A DNA stretch of 64,000 bases from Bacteroidales bacterium. Lineage in GTDB: Bacteria; Bacteroidota; Bacteroidia; Bacteroidales; Muribaculaceae. The translations under genes were made by a program, and so were the position numbers. The notes under the pieces are model-generated. The model was not told where the DNA came from and did not search any database. It was given only the letters and a program-made list of their open reading frames with translations. Each line of letters begins with the position of its first letter. Positions within the stretch are counted from its first letter, which is position 1. Location: NCBI GenBank assembly GCA_019416285.1, contig DXXM01000013.1, positions 5,255 to 69,254 on the forward strand, in the 5' to 3' direction. Below, piece after piece: positions 7,901 to 14,517 of the stretch.

Positions 7901-8416
7901 ATGCAGCTCTCTGATGCAGTCTACAAGACCGTGGTTCTCCGCCCGATCAACGTTTATGCTGTAAATGGCAGATCGTTCACCGATGCAACCGCCAACGGTT
8001 CCCGCGTAAATGTCTTTGACCTCCTTACATTCGACGACTGGCGCGGTCAGGCCTTCACAGGCTCCAACGGATGGCTCTTCGCTTACTATCAGATTCAGAA
8101 TGTGAAACCTATCCTTTCTGAGATGGAGACAGACGCCGTTGACGGAAGCTGGCAGAAGTTCGATGCTGTTACTGAAGCCTTCAGCCTCATCAACAATGCT
8201 ACATCCATCAACTGGACAGGCCTCAACAACGCTTCAAACGCTCCAGCAGCAATCAACAAGGCTAAGGATTCTTTTGGTACTATCGTTTACGACAATACCA
8301 AGTACAACAAGAACACCTTCAAGGTTAAGATTCCTGTTGAGATTACCTATTACTGGGGTACTATCACTGTGACTGTTGAAGCTACTGTCAACAACACTCT
8401 CAATCCCGGTAACTGA
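4985..8416 (+). CDS. Large surface lipoprotein with collagen-like Gly-X-Y repeats
   Basis: A 1143-residue predicted outer-surface lipoprotein. The signal peptide ends at LTSC with lipidated C25, followed by KDYDDDID, an acidic tail that in Bacteroidota favours export to the cell surface. A short coiled coil (about 30-53) and a beta-rich module resembling the N-terminal domain often seen with these proteins (about 54-118, with IVWTIGDDGYWYKDGVKTDY) precede 34 Gly-X-Y triplets (residues 120-222). About 920 residues of beta-rich sequence with no catalytic motif I recognise follow. Codon use is strongly biased to C-ending and GGT/GCT codons, which suggests high expression. It probably forms trimers through the collagen-like stalk and acts as an abundant surface or matrix protein; this is inference. 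Transcription starts from the G7 promoter and ends at the hairpin at 8473. Confidence 0.8.
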   Translation: MNKKFINGLLLASLLLGGAGSLTSCKDYDDDIDNLQTQIDGIESKLGEIQALIDKGSVITSVTSTDNGVIVALSDGKSFTITNGLDGKDGVDGINGIVWTIGDDGYWYKDGVKTDYPARGPQGEQGPAGEQGPAGPQGPAGEQGPAGEQGPAGPQGPAGEQGPAGEQGPAGPQGPAGEQGPAGEQGPAGPQGPQGDKGETGATGPQGPQGDKGETGATGATGNYYKPNPTTFKFDIYDSNGQFVSSTDIDWRGNYIGVTAIDNGYEVLIFGVDRNDPHKFYRLSKSSTLKSLVLIPQLYADGIEAVEYGYTYFKPWETTTPQIISWDNQAGIKCTIIANAREWHYTKQGGEKTFSPTKLVEYHLNPSAAKLQADQISLVSNDVETISRSSKAALALDNSAFSINDGIMTIGLKANDPLSIKTGADNEASIFAAKVKINNKNQKDTTITSDYAMLYASRIIPQAIAFNTNVLKANPCAVANRNDELYTTVEAAIVNKPSVDVEYNKSIDLNTLEIHYNWETGTKNKGTHKIWKYGEEAAFGLSYDYALINYKSGSNNTEESQYCKLNGSVLTPYGVNEEGKPTYENAISSVGRQPLVRVRVMQGSNVVLVGFIKVNIVKETEFKVTDTVDLGNIKFGCDAAQKNVKWATISDYLLQNTAAHSKDEFNALYQLDVENGEAVQYVNKPVNGKPNFVKATDDQEIGTVVELGNQTGTTTDVLRWTLSMDDQQAVYESANHTATIYVAYVHRVAPTIYANIYVPLKTDVTKPVGNVTKKVQANWMRNQTVTMLNVPQPTNNAAPAPFAQNLNEAWATGSKSKPSFNPTADYPSFTAAIFDHQGAGLETGGYKYYFTAGNNRTVTEDNGKFKVVYTVTNTTVDALVGTAVSVANMGDKALLANTGEYTNTTLSAKIGDGATEVIATIDQTTGVITYANNPTAKQLLNRYASNGNGLDRDEAKLDAEIGICAYSPCGIAMQLSDAVYKTVVLRPINVYAVNGRSFTDATANGSRVNVFDLLTFDDWRGQAFTGSNGWLFAYYQIQNVKPILSEMETDAVDGSWQKFDAVTEAFSLINNATSINWTGLNNASNAPAAINKAKDSFGTIVYDNTKYNKNTFKVKIPVEITYYWGTITVTVEATVNNTLNPGN
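5342..5650 (+). repeat. Collagen-coding tandem repeat, 54-bp unit
   Basis: The Gly-X-Y region is built from an 18-residue (54-bp) unit reading GEQ-GPA-GEQ-GPA-GPQ-GPA, present about four times in tandem, followed by two 15-residue units containing GDKGETGAT. The nucleotide sequence is nearly identical between units, so unit number could change by slippage or recombination without breaking the frame. The stalk is 34 uninterrupted triplets long. Confidence 0.9.
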
Positions 8417-8472
8417 TCCGAATCTCGTATGACGCGGATAACCAATCCGATCACGCTTTAATAGTAGCAGCG

Positions 8473-8507
8473 GAGGGGCCGGAGCCTTGGTTTCGGCCCC
8501 TCTTTTC
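8473..8507 (+). terminator. Intrinsic terminator after the collagen-repeat gene
   Basis: Stem GAGGGGCC (8473-8480) pairs with GGCCCCTC (8495-8502), loop of 14 bases, then TTTT. It lies 56 bases past the stop and 40 bases before the next start, so the following lipoprotein gene would be transcribed by readthrough or from its own promoter, which I do not see. Confidence 0.8.
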
Positions 8508-8546
8508 AAAAAACGACATCTCAACTTTCATTAGATTCACACTGTA

Positions 8547-9035
8547 ATGAAAAAAACTTATAAATATATTTTTGCATCAGCCGTTCTCTCCGCCACCCTT
8601 CTCCTCGGTGCATGCAACGGAAAGAAATCTGATTCGGCCGACGCCTCCGGCAGACCTTCGCCCATGAAGGAAGCCCATGAGAAATATATTAAAAATCTCA
8701 CTTCTTCCGACACTACCGAAGTCATCCGCCTGTGCTCCGATTTTCTCACTTCTCTTCAGGAGCAACGGTTTGACGACGCTGTCGCCAACATATATAAACT
8801 CGATTCACTCGGCACTCCTCAACACCTCAGCGAACAGGAAATTACCTCCCTCCGCAGACGCACACAGCTTTTCCCTGTAATCAGCTATAAATGTGAGGAA
8901 ATGACATTCTTCATGCCGACTGAAAACAAAATCACCTACAGCGTGGCGTTCAACAACGACACACCTCCGGCCACTATGGGCTGGGGCTTCTGTCCCGTCT
9001 TGATTGACAACAAATGGTTTCTTACATTCTTATAG
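8547..9035 (+). CDS. Small lipoprotein of unknown function
   Basis: A 162-residue protein with a signal peptide ending LLLGAC (lipidated C23), then NGKKSDSADASG, a polar linker. The rest is a mixed alpha/beta domain with TTEVIRLCSDFLTSLQEQRFDDAV at about 56-79, and a C-terminal block (MGWGFCPVLIDNKWFLTFL) typical of the end of a small NTF2-like or DUF3887-like fold, though I cannot assign the family. It follows the collagen-repeat gene in the same direction, beyond a terminator. The structured RNA element begins 38 bases after its stop codon, so the RNA may be its 3' untranslated region. Confidence 0.6.
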   Translation: MKKTYKYIFASAVLSATLLLGACNGKKSDSADASGRPSPMKEAHEKYIKNLTSSDTTEVIRLCSDFLTSLQEQRFDDAVANIYKLDSLGTPQHLSEQEITSLRRRTQLFPVISYKCEEMTFFMPTENKITYSVAFNNDTPPATMGWGFCPVLIDNKWFLTFL

Positions 9036-9073
9036 TGAACACGTACAATACTAAATATTTGTTTTCAACTTTT

Positions 9074-9260
9074 AAAGAAAGTAATACTCAATGATTTAAA
9101 GTATTATGTTTATTGCACTTGATTCCCGCGAAGAACTGGATGTGAATCCCGAACCAAGCCTCGATTGCTCGTTCTCTTTCTGAATGGATCTGAACAGGCA
9201 TAGGAATAACTGAATAAATTCAGCCGCATACTGCTGGGAAGCAGTACGCGGCTTTTATTT
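9074..9260 (+). ncRNA. Structured RNA element, copy 1
   Basis: A noncoding element of about 185 bases that recurs at 9626-9820. Conserved blocks: a 47-base 5' block (46 identical) with hairpin AATACT/AGTATT; a 32-base core (31 identical) with a small GGAT-GTGA-ATCC hairpin closed by a GNRA-type loop; and a 3' block ATAGGAA-AACT-ATAAATTCAGC joined to a terminator stem (9223-9235 with 9240-9252) and a T-run. Between the core and 3' block the two copies differ freely. No reading frame is conserved. It could be a 3'-UTR-derived or independent small RNA. The family is not recognised. Confidence 0.65.
9223..9260 (+). terminator. Terminator of RNA copy 1
   Basis: Stem GCCGCATACTGCT with AGCAGTACGCGGC (12 of 13 paired), loop GGGA, followed by TTTTATTTATT. 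The corresponding stem in copy 2 has a different sequence but pairs perfectly, so the pairing rather than the sequence is conserved. Confidence 0.8.
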
Positions 9261-9309
9261 ATTCAAAACCACAAATTTTTCATGCAGTAACCATTGCGAA
9301 ATTGATACA

Positions 9310-9440
9310 TTTAAGTTAAAATATATTTAAAAGAATCGGTTATAAGTTAACAAATATTAATAATTTGGGGGGGTAATTTTTGACGTACATTTGTCACATG
9401 AATGGCTGAAATATGGTCGTAAGACCCGATTTTTACGTCA
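9310..9440 (+). promoter_or_regulatory. Promoter/leader L2, second copy of the G7 promoter
   Basis: TTTG (9364-9367), 18 bases starting with seven G, TACATTTG (9386-9393): identical in layout to L1 upstream of the collagen-repeat gene, with homology over about 130 bases. No protein gene follows on the plus strand; transcription would run about 230 bases and into RNA copy 2 and its terminator. Confidence 0.6.
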
Positions 9441-9625
9441 TACACCCCAAACGGTTTGTCAACGAATCAAAAACGCCTGCAATCGTTATATTCACTGTAA
9501 AAACACTGTATATGCGTTGCTTCTGTCAATGAAATACATCAGGTCTGAATAGAAATTGTTAGATTCTGTCGCTTTCCATAATGTATTTCAGACGATTTTC
9601 AACTACCGTTTTATGGAACATAACA
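9441..9625 (+). other. Non-coding leader between promoter L2 and RNA copy 2
   Basis: No open frame of useful length is present. It contains a perfect 10-bp inverted repeat, TGAAATACAT (9530-9539) and ATGTATTTCA (9581-9590), with a 41-base loop. It may be what is left of a gene deleted after the unit was duplicated, or the 5' part of a longer noncoding RNA. Confidence 0.4.
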
Positions 9626-9820
9626 AAAGAAAGTAATACTCAATGATTTAAAGTATTATATTTATTGCACTTATTTCCTTGCGAAGAACTGGATGTGAAT
9701 CCCGGACCAAGCTACAATCGCATGGCTCAGCCGTCTTAAAAGAGACTGCAGAATCAGCGATAGGAAAAAACTAATAAATTCAGCTACCGGTTGTTGTGAA
9801 GCAACCGGTAGCTATTTTTA
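9626..9820 (+). ncRNA. Structured RNA element, copy 2
   Basis: Second copy of the element at 9074-9260, about 195 bases, with the same 5' hairpin block, core hairpin and 3' block. The terminator stem AGCTACCGGTTG (9782-9793) pairs perfectly with CAACCGGTAGCT (9802-9813) and is followed by ATTTTTAT. The middle portion (about 9712-9757) is unrelated to copy 1. It lies on the same strand as promoter L2 and is the only candidate product of that promoter. Confidence 0.65.
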
Positions 9821-9867
9821 TATGATTTTATGGTGTTGCCGATAGTAAATTTTTATATGGCTATAGT

Positions 9868-10452
9868 TCAGAAATTGACTTCGAAATCCTGGCGGGGGAG
9901 GTCGTGGCGGCTGACGAGGATGGTGACGGTGCCATTGGTGAAGGTCATGCCGTTTTCAAAGCATGATTTGAGCCCTGTGAGAGTGTCGGGGGACAATCCG
10001 CGACACACCACAATTCCCTCCTCATGCAGCACTCTGAAGGCCGTGGCGAGCATAGCCGCGTCTGAATACTTGCCCCCGGTCCCTACATAAAGCAAGTCAG
10101 GGACCACATCGCCGGAACCGGCCGACCCATTCATATCCATAATCCTCACACGCGAGTCAGCAAGGGCGACGGTCTTGCGCGGCTGCACTCCGAAATCGCC
10201 ATAGACGCCGAATACCGACGGTTCGAAGAAACACACCAGCCGGAACAGCAGCGAGAGGTCGGCAAAGCGCGCGCCGGAGTGGGCGATGCGCCGCAGTTCG
10301 GCGTATGCGTAATATTCGCCCCGCTCGCGCAGCACAGAGGTGACAAAACGAAAAGCAAAGGGCGAATGTATGCCGAAACCCCGGCTGCGCCACGCCCGCT
10401 TGAGCCGGCGGAAACCGGGGATATGGCGATAGACCCTACTTGCCCTCCACAT
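9868..10452 (-). CDS. Predicted SAM-methyltransferase-like protein
   Basis: A 194-residue cytosolic protein. The N-terminal block RGFGIHSPFAFRFVTSVLRE (about 24-43) is a recurrent signature of a small Bacteroidota family annotated as class I methyltransferase-like. A Rossmann-like C-terminal half follows (VVPDLLYVGTGGKYSDAAML about 117-136, then EEGIVVCRGL). A clear SAM-binding GxGxG is not visible, so the enzymatic role is uncertain. It starts 17 bases before the end of the YfhO-like gene, implying translational coupling and a shared envelope-related function. It is the last gene of that minus-strand group and is followed convergently by RNA copy 2. Confidence 0.55.
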   Translation of the reverse strand: MWRASRVYRHIPGFRRLKRAWRSRGFGIHSPFAFRFVTSVLRERGEYYAYAELRRIAHSGARFADLSLLFRLVCFFEPSVFGVYGDFGVQPRKTVALADSRVRIMDMNGSAGSGDVVPDLLYVGTGGKYSDAAMLATAFRVLHEEGIVVCRGLSPDTLTGLKSCFENGMTFTNGTVTILVSRHDLPRQDFEVNF

Positions 10453-13000
10453 CCGGCTTACGCTTCAGGAAATTCTTCACCCCGAGCGCAATGGCGGCAG
10501 CAAGGGCGAGATAGATGATGATGATGGCTGTTGTGGCGAGCGTATCGGTGGCGTGGAGCGACGGCGGGTCGAAGCTCATCACGATTTCATGGTCGCCCGC
10601 GGGTACGTTAAGCGCGCGGAGCACATAGTTCACGCGTCCGATTTCAGCCTCCTTGCCGTCGATGGTAGCCGTCCAGCCCCAGGGGAAATATACCTCCGAG
10701 AACACTGCCACGCCACCCTTGTCGCTGTGGCTGCGGTAGGTCAGGCGGTTGGGAGCATAGGATGTCTCCACGATGGTGTCGCCGGGCGAAACGGTGGCGG
10801 ATTTGCCGAGGGCTGACTCAAACTTTCTGTCGGCCACAGCCGTGAGGCGCGGATTGATTTCGGAGAGTTTCGCCATCTCCCTGTCGGGGGTATCAACATA
10901 GTCCACATTGTCCACAAACCAGGCATTGCCGTAGGCCTCCGGATTGCGGAGCGCCTGCCCGTCCATGCCGACAATATAGCGCGCATTGAGCATGTTGAGC
11001 ACATTCCAGTCGGCGTCAGTCTCCGAGCCCTGCGTGAAGTGGGAGAGATGGCGGTCTATGAGGTCCTGATAGCGGGTCAGCTTCGCGGCGTGATAGCCGC
11101 CTATCATCTTGTGGTAATATGACGGGTCAGCCGAATAGAAGCGCGGAATATCCATCACGCGGTAGTTCATGTCCTTGTCGCGCAGTATCGTCTCGTCTGC
11201 CGGAGTCTTGGCTATCGGTGCGCCCACAGTCAGCTGTTTAGCCACGAAGCTCTCGTGGTTGATATAGCGCTTGTTGATGGTGTAGAGGTCGCCGACCACG
11301 AGCACAAAGAGCACTGCGGCCATCACTCCGGCGTTGATTTTCCGGCGCAGGTAGGCCACGAGGATTACGCCTCCGAGGGCCACGATGATGAAGCTGCGCA
11401 GCGCGTCGGAGCTCACGAGCCCGAGACGCAGATTCTCGACAGCCGAGTAGATGGCGGGATTCTGAAGGCTGAACTGGCGCGCAGTGGCGGCGTCGTAGCC
11501 CTGCTGCATGAGCGCGCTCCCTATGTAGGCGTCAATCTGACGGTCGTTGTCGGCGATGGCACTGCCGTAGATTTCCGGCACGCAGAAACCTATCGCGCAA
11601 ATGAGCAGCGTGGCGCCGAAGCTCCAGATTACGGCCTTGCGGTAACGCTCCCAGGCGTCAGGGGTGGTGAGCAACTGCTGGAGGCCCATCACGGCGAGCA
11701 GCGGCATGGTGAATTCTGCGATTACCAGTATGCTCTCGACAGTGCGGAACTTAGAATACATCGGCGCTATTGAAAGCATGATATCGGTGAACACCATGGC
11801 GTGACGTCCCCAGGCGAGAACTATCGAGAACACGGTCAGCACAAGCAGCGCCCACTTCAGCGGACCGCGCACTATCACGCATCCGAGTATGAAGAAGGCG
11901 AATATCAGCGCGCCCACATAAACGGGGCCGTTTGTGCCCTCCGGGTCGCCGAAATACTGACTCATGTAGCTCAGATACTGCTGCTGCATGCCGTCGAGCT
12001 TACCCTCGTTAACCATCTTCTCCGCCTCGGGAAGCTCGCTGAGATTGAGAGCGAGAAAGCGTCCCTTCTCGGGCTTGGCTGAGGCGCCACCCTTGATATT
12101 GGGAATCACGAGCGAGAAGGTTTCGGAGGGCTGATAGCTGTATTGTGTTATATAATCCTTGTCGAGACCCGCGGTGCTCTGAGCTCCGGAAGCCGAGGGC
12201 GAGGTGAGTTCGCTGTGGCGTCCGCGCATGGTCTCCTTGGAGTATTCGTAGGTCAGATAGAGGCTCGGCGAGTTGGCGGCCACGGCCAGTATGCCGGCCA
12301 CGGCGAGCACCCCGGTGGCTATACCCCAGCGGGCCACGCTCTTGGTCCTGACAGCCTGCACGAGAAAGGCAATCACCACTCCGAGTATCACGAAGAGGAA
12401 ATAATATGTCATCTGCACGTGGTTGGATGCAATCTGCATCATAGCGAAGAGCGCCGCGAGCGCCCCACCCCACAGATATTTACCTCTGTAGCAGAGCACT
12501 ATGCCCGCTATGGTCGGCGGGATATAGGCGAGGGTCACGAATTTCCATATATGCCCCGCACCGATGATGATTATGAAATAAGAGGAGAAGCCGTAGGCAA
12601 TGGCGCCTATCAGAGCCACATACCACCGCATCCTCATGGCAAGCAGCAGGATGAAGAATCCCGTCATCATCATGGCTATCAGCGACGACGGCGACGGCAG
12701 ACCCAGTCCCATCACGCTGTTTATCCATTTGTAGAGCCCGCTCGAGGGATACGAGGGGGAAATCTGAAATGTCGGCATGCCGGAGAAAAGTGAGTTGGTC
12801 CAGCGCGACACCTCGCCGGTCTGTTCGGCGTAGGCCTTGGCCTCCTGACCGATGGCTATGCCCTGCTGCATGTCGTGCTGTCGCAGCTGATTGCCCTCGG
12901 AGGCATCGGGATAGAAAAACGCGAAGGCTATGATTGCGATGATTGCAAGTCCGCCGATGAATTTGACGACGGAACCGTATTTTTTCAGAAAATCCTGCAT
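10436..13000 (-). CDS. YfhO-family polytopic membrane protein
   Basis: An 854-residue inner-membrane protein with about a dozen transmembrane helices in the first 540 residues, including an N-terminal helix at about 11-32, then a soluble extracytoplasmic region (about 555-800) and a last helix at about 820-842 followed by a basic tail. This layout matches the YfhO/GT-C-like family, in which Gram-positive members help glycosylate lipoteichoic acid; the role in Bacteroidota is not known. The visible motif GYHAAKLTRYQDLIDRHLSHF is typical of the family. Start at 13000 (MQDFLKKYGSVVKF) matches relatives; a Met at 13051 would add 17 residues. It lies 77 bases downstream of a lipoprotein gene and overlaps the methyltransferase-like gene. 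Confidence 0.8.
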   Translation of the reverse strand: MQDFLKKYGSVVKFIGGLAIIAIIAFAFFYPDASEGNQLRQHDMQQGIAIGQEAKAYAEQTGEVSRWTNSLFSGMPTFQISPSYPSSGLYKWINSVMGLGLPSPSSLIAMMMTGFFILLLAMRMRWYVALIGAIAYGFSSYFIIIIGAGHIWKFVTLAYIPPTIAGIVLCYRGKYLWGGALAALFAMMQIASNHVQMTYYFLFVILGVVIAFLVQAVRTKSVARWGIATGVLAVAGILAVAANSPSLYLTYEYSKETMRGRHSELTSPSASGAQSTAGLDKDYITQYSYQPSETFSLVIPNIKGGASAKPEKGRFLALNLSELPEAEKMVNEGKLDGMQQQYLSYMSQYFGDPEGTNGPVYVGALIFAFFILGCVIVRGPLKWALLVLTVFSIVLAWGRHAMVFTDIMLSIAPMYSKFRTVESILVIAEFTMPLLAVMGLQQLLTTPDAWERYRKAVIWSFGATLLICAIGFCVPEIYGSAIADNDRQIDAYIGSALMQQGYDAATARQFSLQNPAIYSAVENLRLGLVSSDALRSFIIVALGGVILVAYLRRKINAGVMAAVLFVLVVGDLYTINKRYINHESFVAKQLTVGAPIAKTPADETILRDKDMNYRVMDIPRFYSADPSYYHKMIGGYHAAKLTRYQDLIDRHLSHFTQGSETDADWNVLNMLNARYIVGMDGQALRNPEAYGNAWFVDNVDYVDTPDREMAKLSEINPRLTAVADRKFESALGKSATVSPGDTIVETSYAPNRLTYRSHSDKGGVAVFSEVYFPWGWTATIDGKEAEIGRVNYVLRALNVPAGDHEIVMSFDPPSLHATDTLATTAIIIIYLALAAAIALGVKNFLKRKPDVEGK

Positions 13001-13077
13001 TGTGCTGAATCTGTATGGACGTGTTTTAATATGTGTTGTTGTTGCTTTCATCTTTAAGCGCGGCCTCTCTCCTCCAG

Positions 13078-13635
13078 CTATTCCGCCGGGCGGAGTTCGA
13101 GGGGAAGCTCGGCCGGTTTGCTCTCGGTGGAGTCGGCCTTCACGCTGTCAGGCTCGGCCGCGGCCTTGACGAGCGAACCGTCCTGCATCGAGTCATACTG
13201 GTTGAGTTTCTTGCGGAATTCGATTGCCAAGGCGTCGAAATCCATGTCGGGATTCTCGCGTTTGGCCTTATCGAAAGCCGCGCGGGTGTCCTTGGGGTTG
13301 ACACTGAGAGCTATGTCATAGACATCGACATACTTTCTGAGTGTCTCGAGGTCGCGGCGCGACTCGCGCTTGGAAGCGGCGTCGGTGTGGAGGCGGACAA
13401 AGGCCGTCAGCACCTGCACGGTCTGTTCCGGGGTGAAATCATCGACGAAAAGCGACATACTGTCGGCCATCACCGACGCCTGTTTCAGATTTCCGGCCGA
13501 AAGAGCCTGTTCGAGCTGCGATTTCTGCTCCTCGACCTCTACGGGAGCCTCGGCGCCGTCTGCCTTCTTTCCGCCGGAGCAGGAAACGAGACTCACGGCC
13601 GCGCCTATAATCAAAATTGACAATAATTTCTTCAT
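13078..13635 (-). CDS. Lipoprotein, helical, unknown function
   Basis: A 185-residue lipoprotein: signal peptide MKKLLSILIIGAAVSLVSC with lipidated C19, then SGGKKADGAEAPVEVEEQ, an acidic linker. The body is alpha-helical (QLEQALSAGNLKQASVMADSM, then VQVLTAFVRLHTDAASK), reminiscent of TPR-like helical hairpins, and the tail is Pro/Glu/Ser rich. I do not recognise a named family. The start at 13635 gives a normal lipoprotein signal; the frame upstream to 13728 lacks one. It probably heads the lipoprotein-YfhO-methyltransferase group, because a terminator lies upstream at 13780-13824. A possible -7 box TAAATTTG lies at 13751-13758 on the minus strand. Confidence 0.7.
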   Translation of the reverse strand: MKKLLSILIIGAAVSLVSCSGGKKADGAEAPVEVEEQKSQLEQALSAGNLKQASVMADSMSLFVDDFTPEQTVQVLTAFVRLHTDAASKRESRRDLETLRKYVDVYDIALSVNPKDTRAAFDKAKRENPDMDFDALAIEFRKKLNQYDSMQDGSLVKAAAEPDSVKADSTESKPAELPLELRPAE

Positions 13636-13779
13636 GAATGAGCTTGAAAAATGAATTCCTGTTGTCTGTGAGGGGAGGCCTCGCCGACATCCCCGCTGGG
13701 AGGCTGCACGCCAGAGCGTAAACCGCATCCGGCCGCAACTTCCTAAGCTGCAAATTTACAGAAATATTCGCTTAAGTCC

Positions 13780-13824
13780 AAAAAAAGAATCAGACGGCCT
13801 GTTGCCTCACGCAACAGACCGTCT
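13780..13824 (-). terminator. Intrinsic terminator ending the cobalamin-riboswitch transcript
   Basis: Minus-strand stem AGACGGTCTGTTGC with GCAACAGGCCGTCT (plus arms 13811-13824 and 13792-13805; 13 of 14 pairs plus one G-U/A-C change), followed by T-rich ATTCTTTTTTT. It separates the riboswitch unit from the downstream lipoprotein. Confidence 0.85.
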
Positions 13825-14218
13825 TTAGAGCAGAAAAGAGTTATGAAAATTATTGTTTAGCTGTTTCCGGGAGATGTCGCCACACCGGGCGCCGATGGCC
13901 GCAGCCTGAGCTGACAGCCGCGCCGGGCGGACAACATATCCCCTTGACATGCAGACATAGATTGCCGGGCAGCAGTGGGCTCTGACCCTACACCGCAGCC
14001 TGCGCAACTTTCAAAAAAATCTGATGGAATGACTGACCGGAGGAAAACACGGAAGCCGACACCCGATGATGACACAGAGATACACGCATCCTTTCCGAGA
14101 GAGTGGGAAAACGCTGTGAGGATACACACTCAAAACGTATCTGTGACTGTGGCGGGTAAAATCCGTCTGTCCTTCTTGCCGTCAGCTTTAGTCCTCGAAA
14201 GCTTTTGACCGCGATGCA
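13825..14218 (-). other. Unexplained segment downstream of the cobalamin riboswitch
   Basis: About 390 bases lie between the riboswitch and its terminator. The only frame of note is 14129-13857 (90 codons, starting MCILTAFSHSLGKDACISV and stopping just before the terminator), but its composition (Ser, Cys, Gly and Arg rich, no membrane or fold signal) does not look like a folded protein. The stretch contains several possible stems, for example around CACAGATACG and GCGTGTATCTCTGTG. It may be a noncoding RNA, a decayed cobalamin-related gene, or an atypical small protein gene. Confidence 0.45.
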
Positions 14219-14399
14219 ACCAGGCAGGTCTTCTGACTCGCTCCATACTCCGCCGACGCCTTCCCGAATCCCCGCGGGGACCAGTGGCCTTGACTTGTCG
14301 GAGAGCCTTTCGGAGCTCACAGCAGCGGGTCTGTCCGGGATTCGCACCCGGTTCCCTATTATTCGCAAACACCGTCTCGCCGGTGCTTACAAACCTGAT
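14219..14399 (-). promoter_or_regulatory. Cobalamin riboswitch
   Basis: Read on the minus strand, the element shows in order AAGCACCGG, GGGAACCGGGTGCGAATCCC, GGACAGACCCGC, CTGTGAG, GGCCACTGG, GGGAAGGCG and the B12 box AGTCAGAAGACCTGCC, with a closing helix CAGGT/ACCTG. All conserved core segments of the adenosylcobalamin riboswitch are present, so ligand binding is likely. The regulated gene is not evident: the following segment holds no recognisable cobalamin uptake or synthesis gene and ends in a terminator. Confidence 0.93.
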
Positions 14400-14405
14400 T
14401 CACCG

Positions 14406-14436
14406 CAAAGTTACAAAAATCTTCCGAATACGCAAA
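14406..14436 (-). promoter_or_regulatory. Promoter of the cobalamin-riboswitch transcript
   Basis: TTTG (14436-14433), 19 bases, TAACTTTG (14413-14406) is an excellent match to the Bacteroidota consensus and would start transcription near 14399, exactly at the riboswitch 5' helix. The -33 box sits inside the T-run of the rpsA terminator. Confidence 0.65.
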
Positions 14437-14438
14437 AG

Positions 14439-14475
14439 AAAAAACGCAGGGATACCCGTGGGGGTATCCCTGCGT
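14439..14475 (-). terminator. Intrinsic terminator of rpsA
   Basis: Minus-strand stem ACGCAGGGATACCC with GGGTATCCCTGCGT (plus arms 14462-14475 and 14444-14457), short loop, then TTTTTTCTTTT. It begins 42 bases after the rpsA stop. Confidence 0.88.
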
Positions 14476-14517
14476 CGGAAATATTTCAGTGCTTATATCT
14501 CTCGATATATTCGACTA

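Noticed and set aside
13988..14368. 126-codon minus frame covering the cobalamin riboswitch
   Set aside because: Most of it is the conserved riboswitch RNA; codons there are fixed by RNA structure, not protein.
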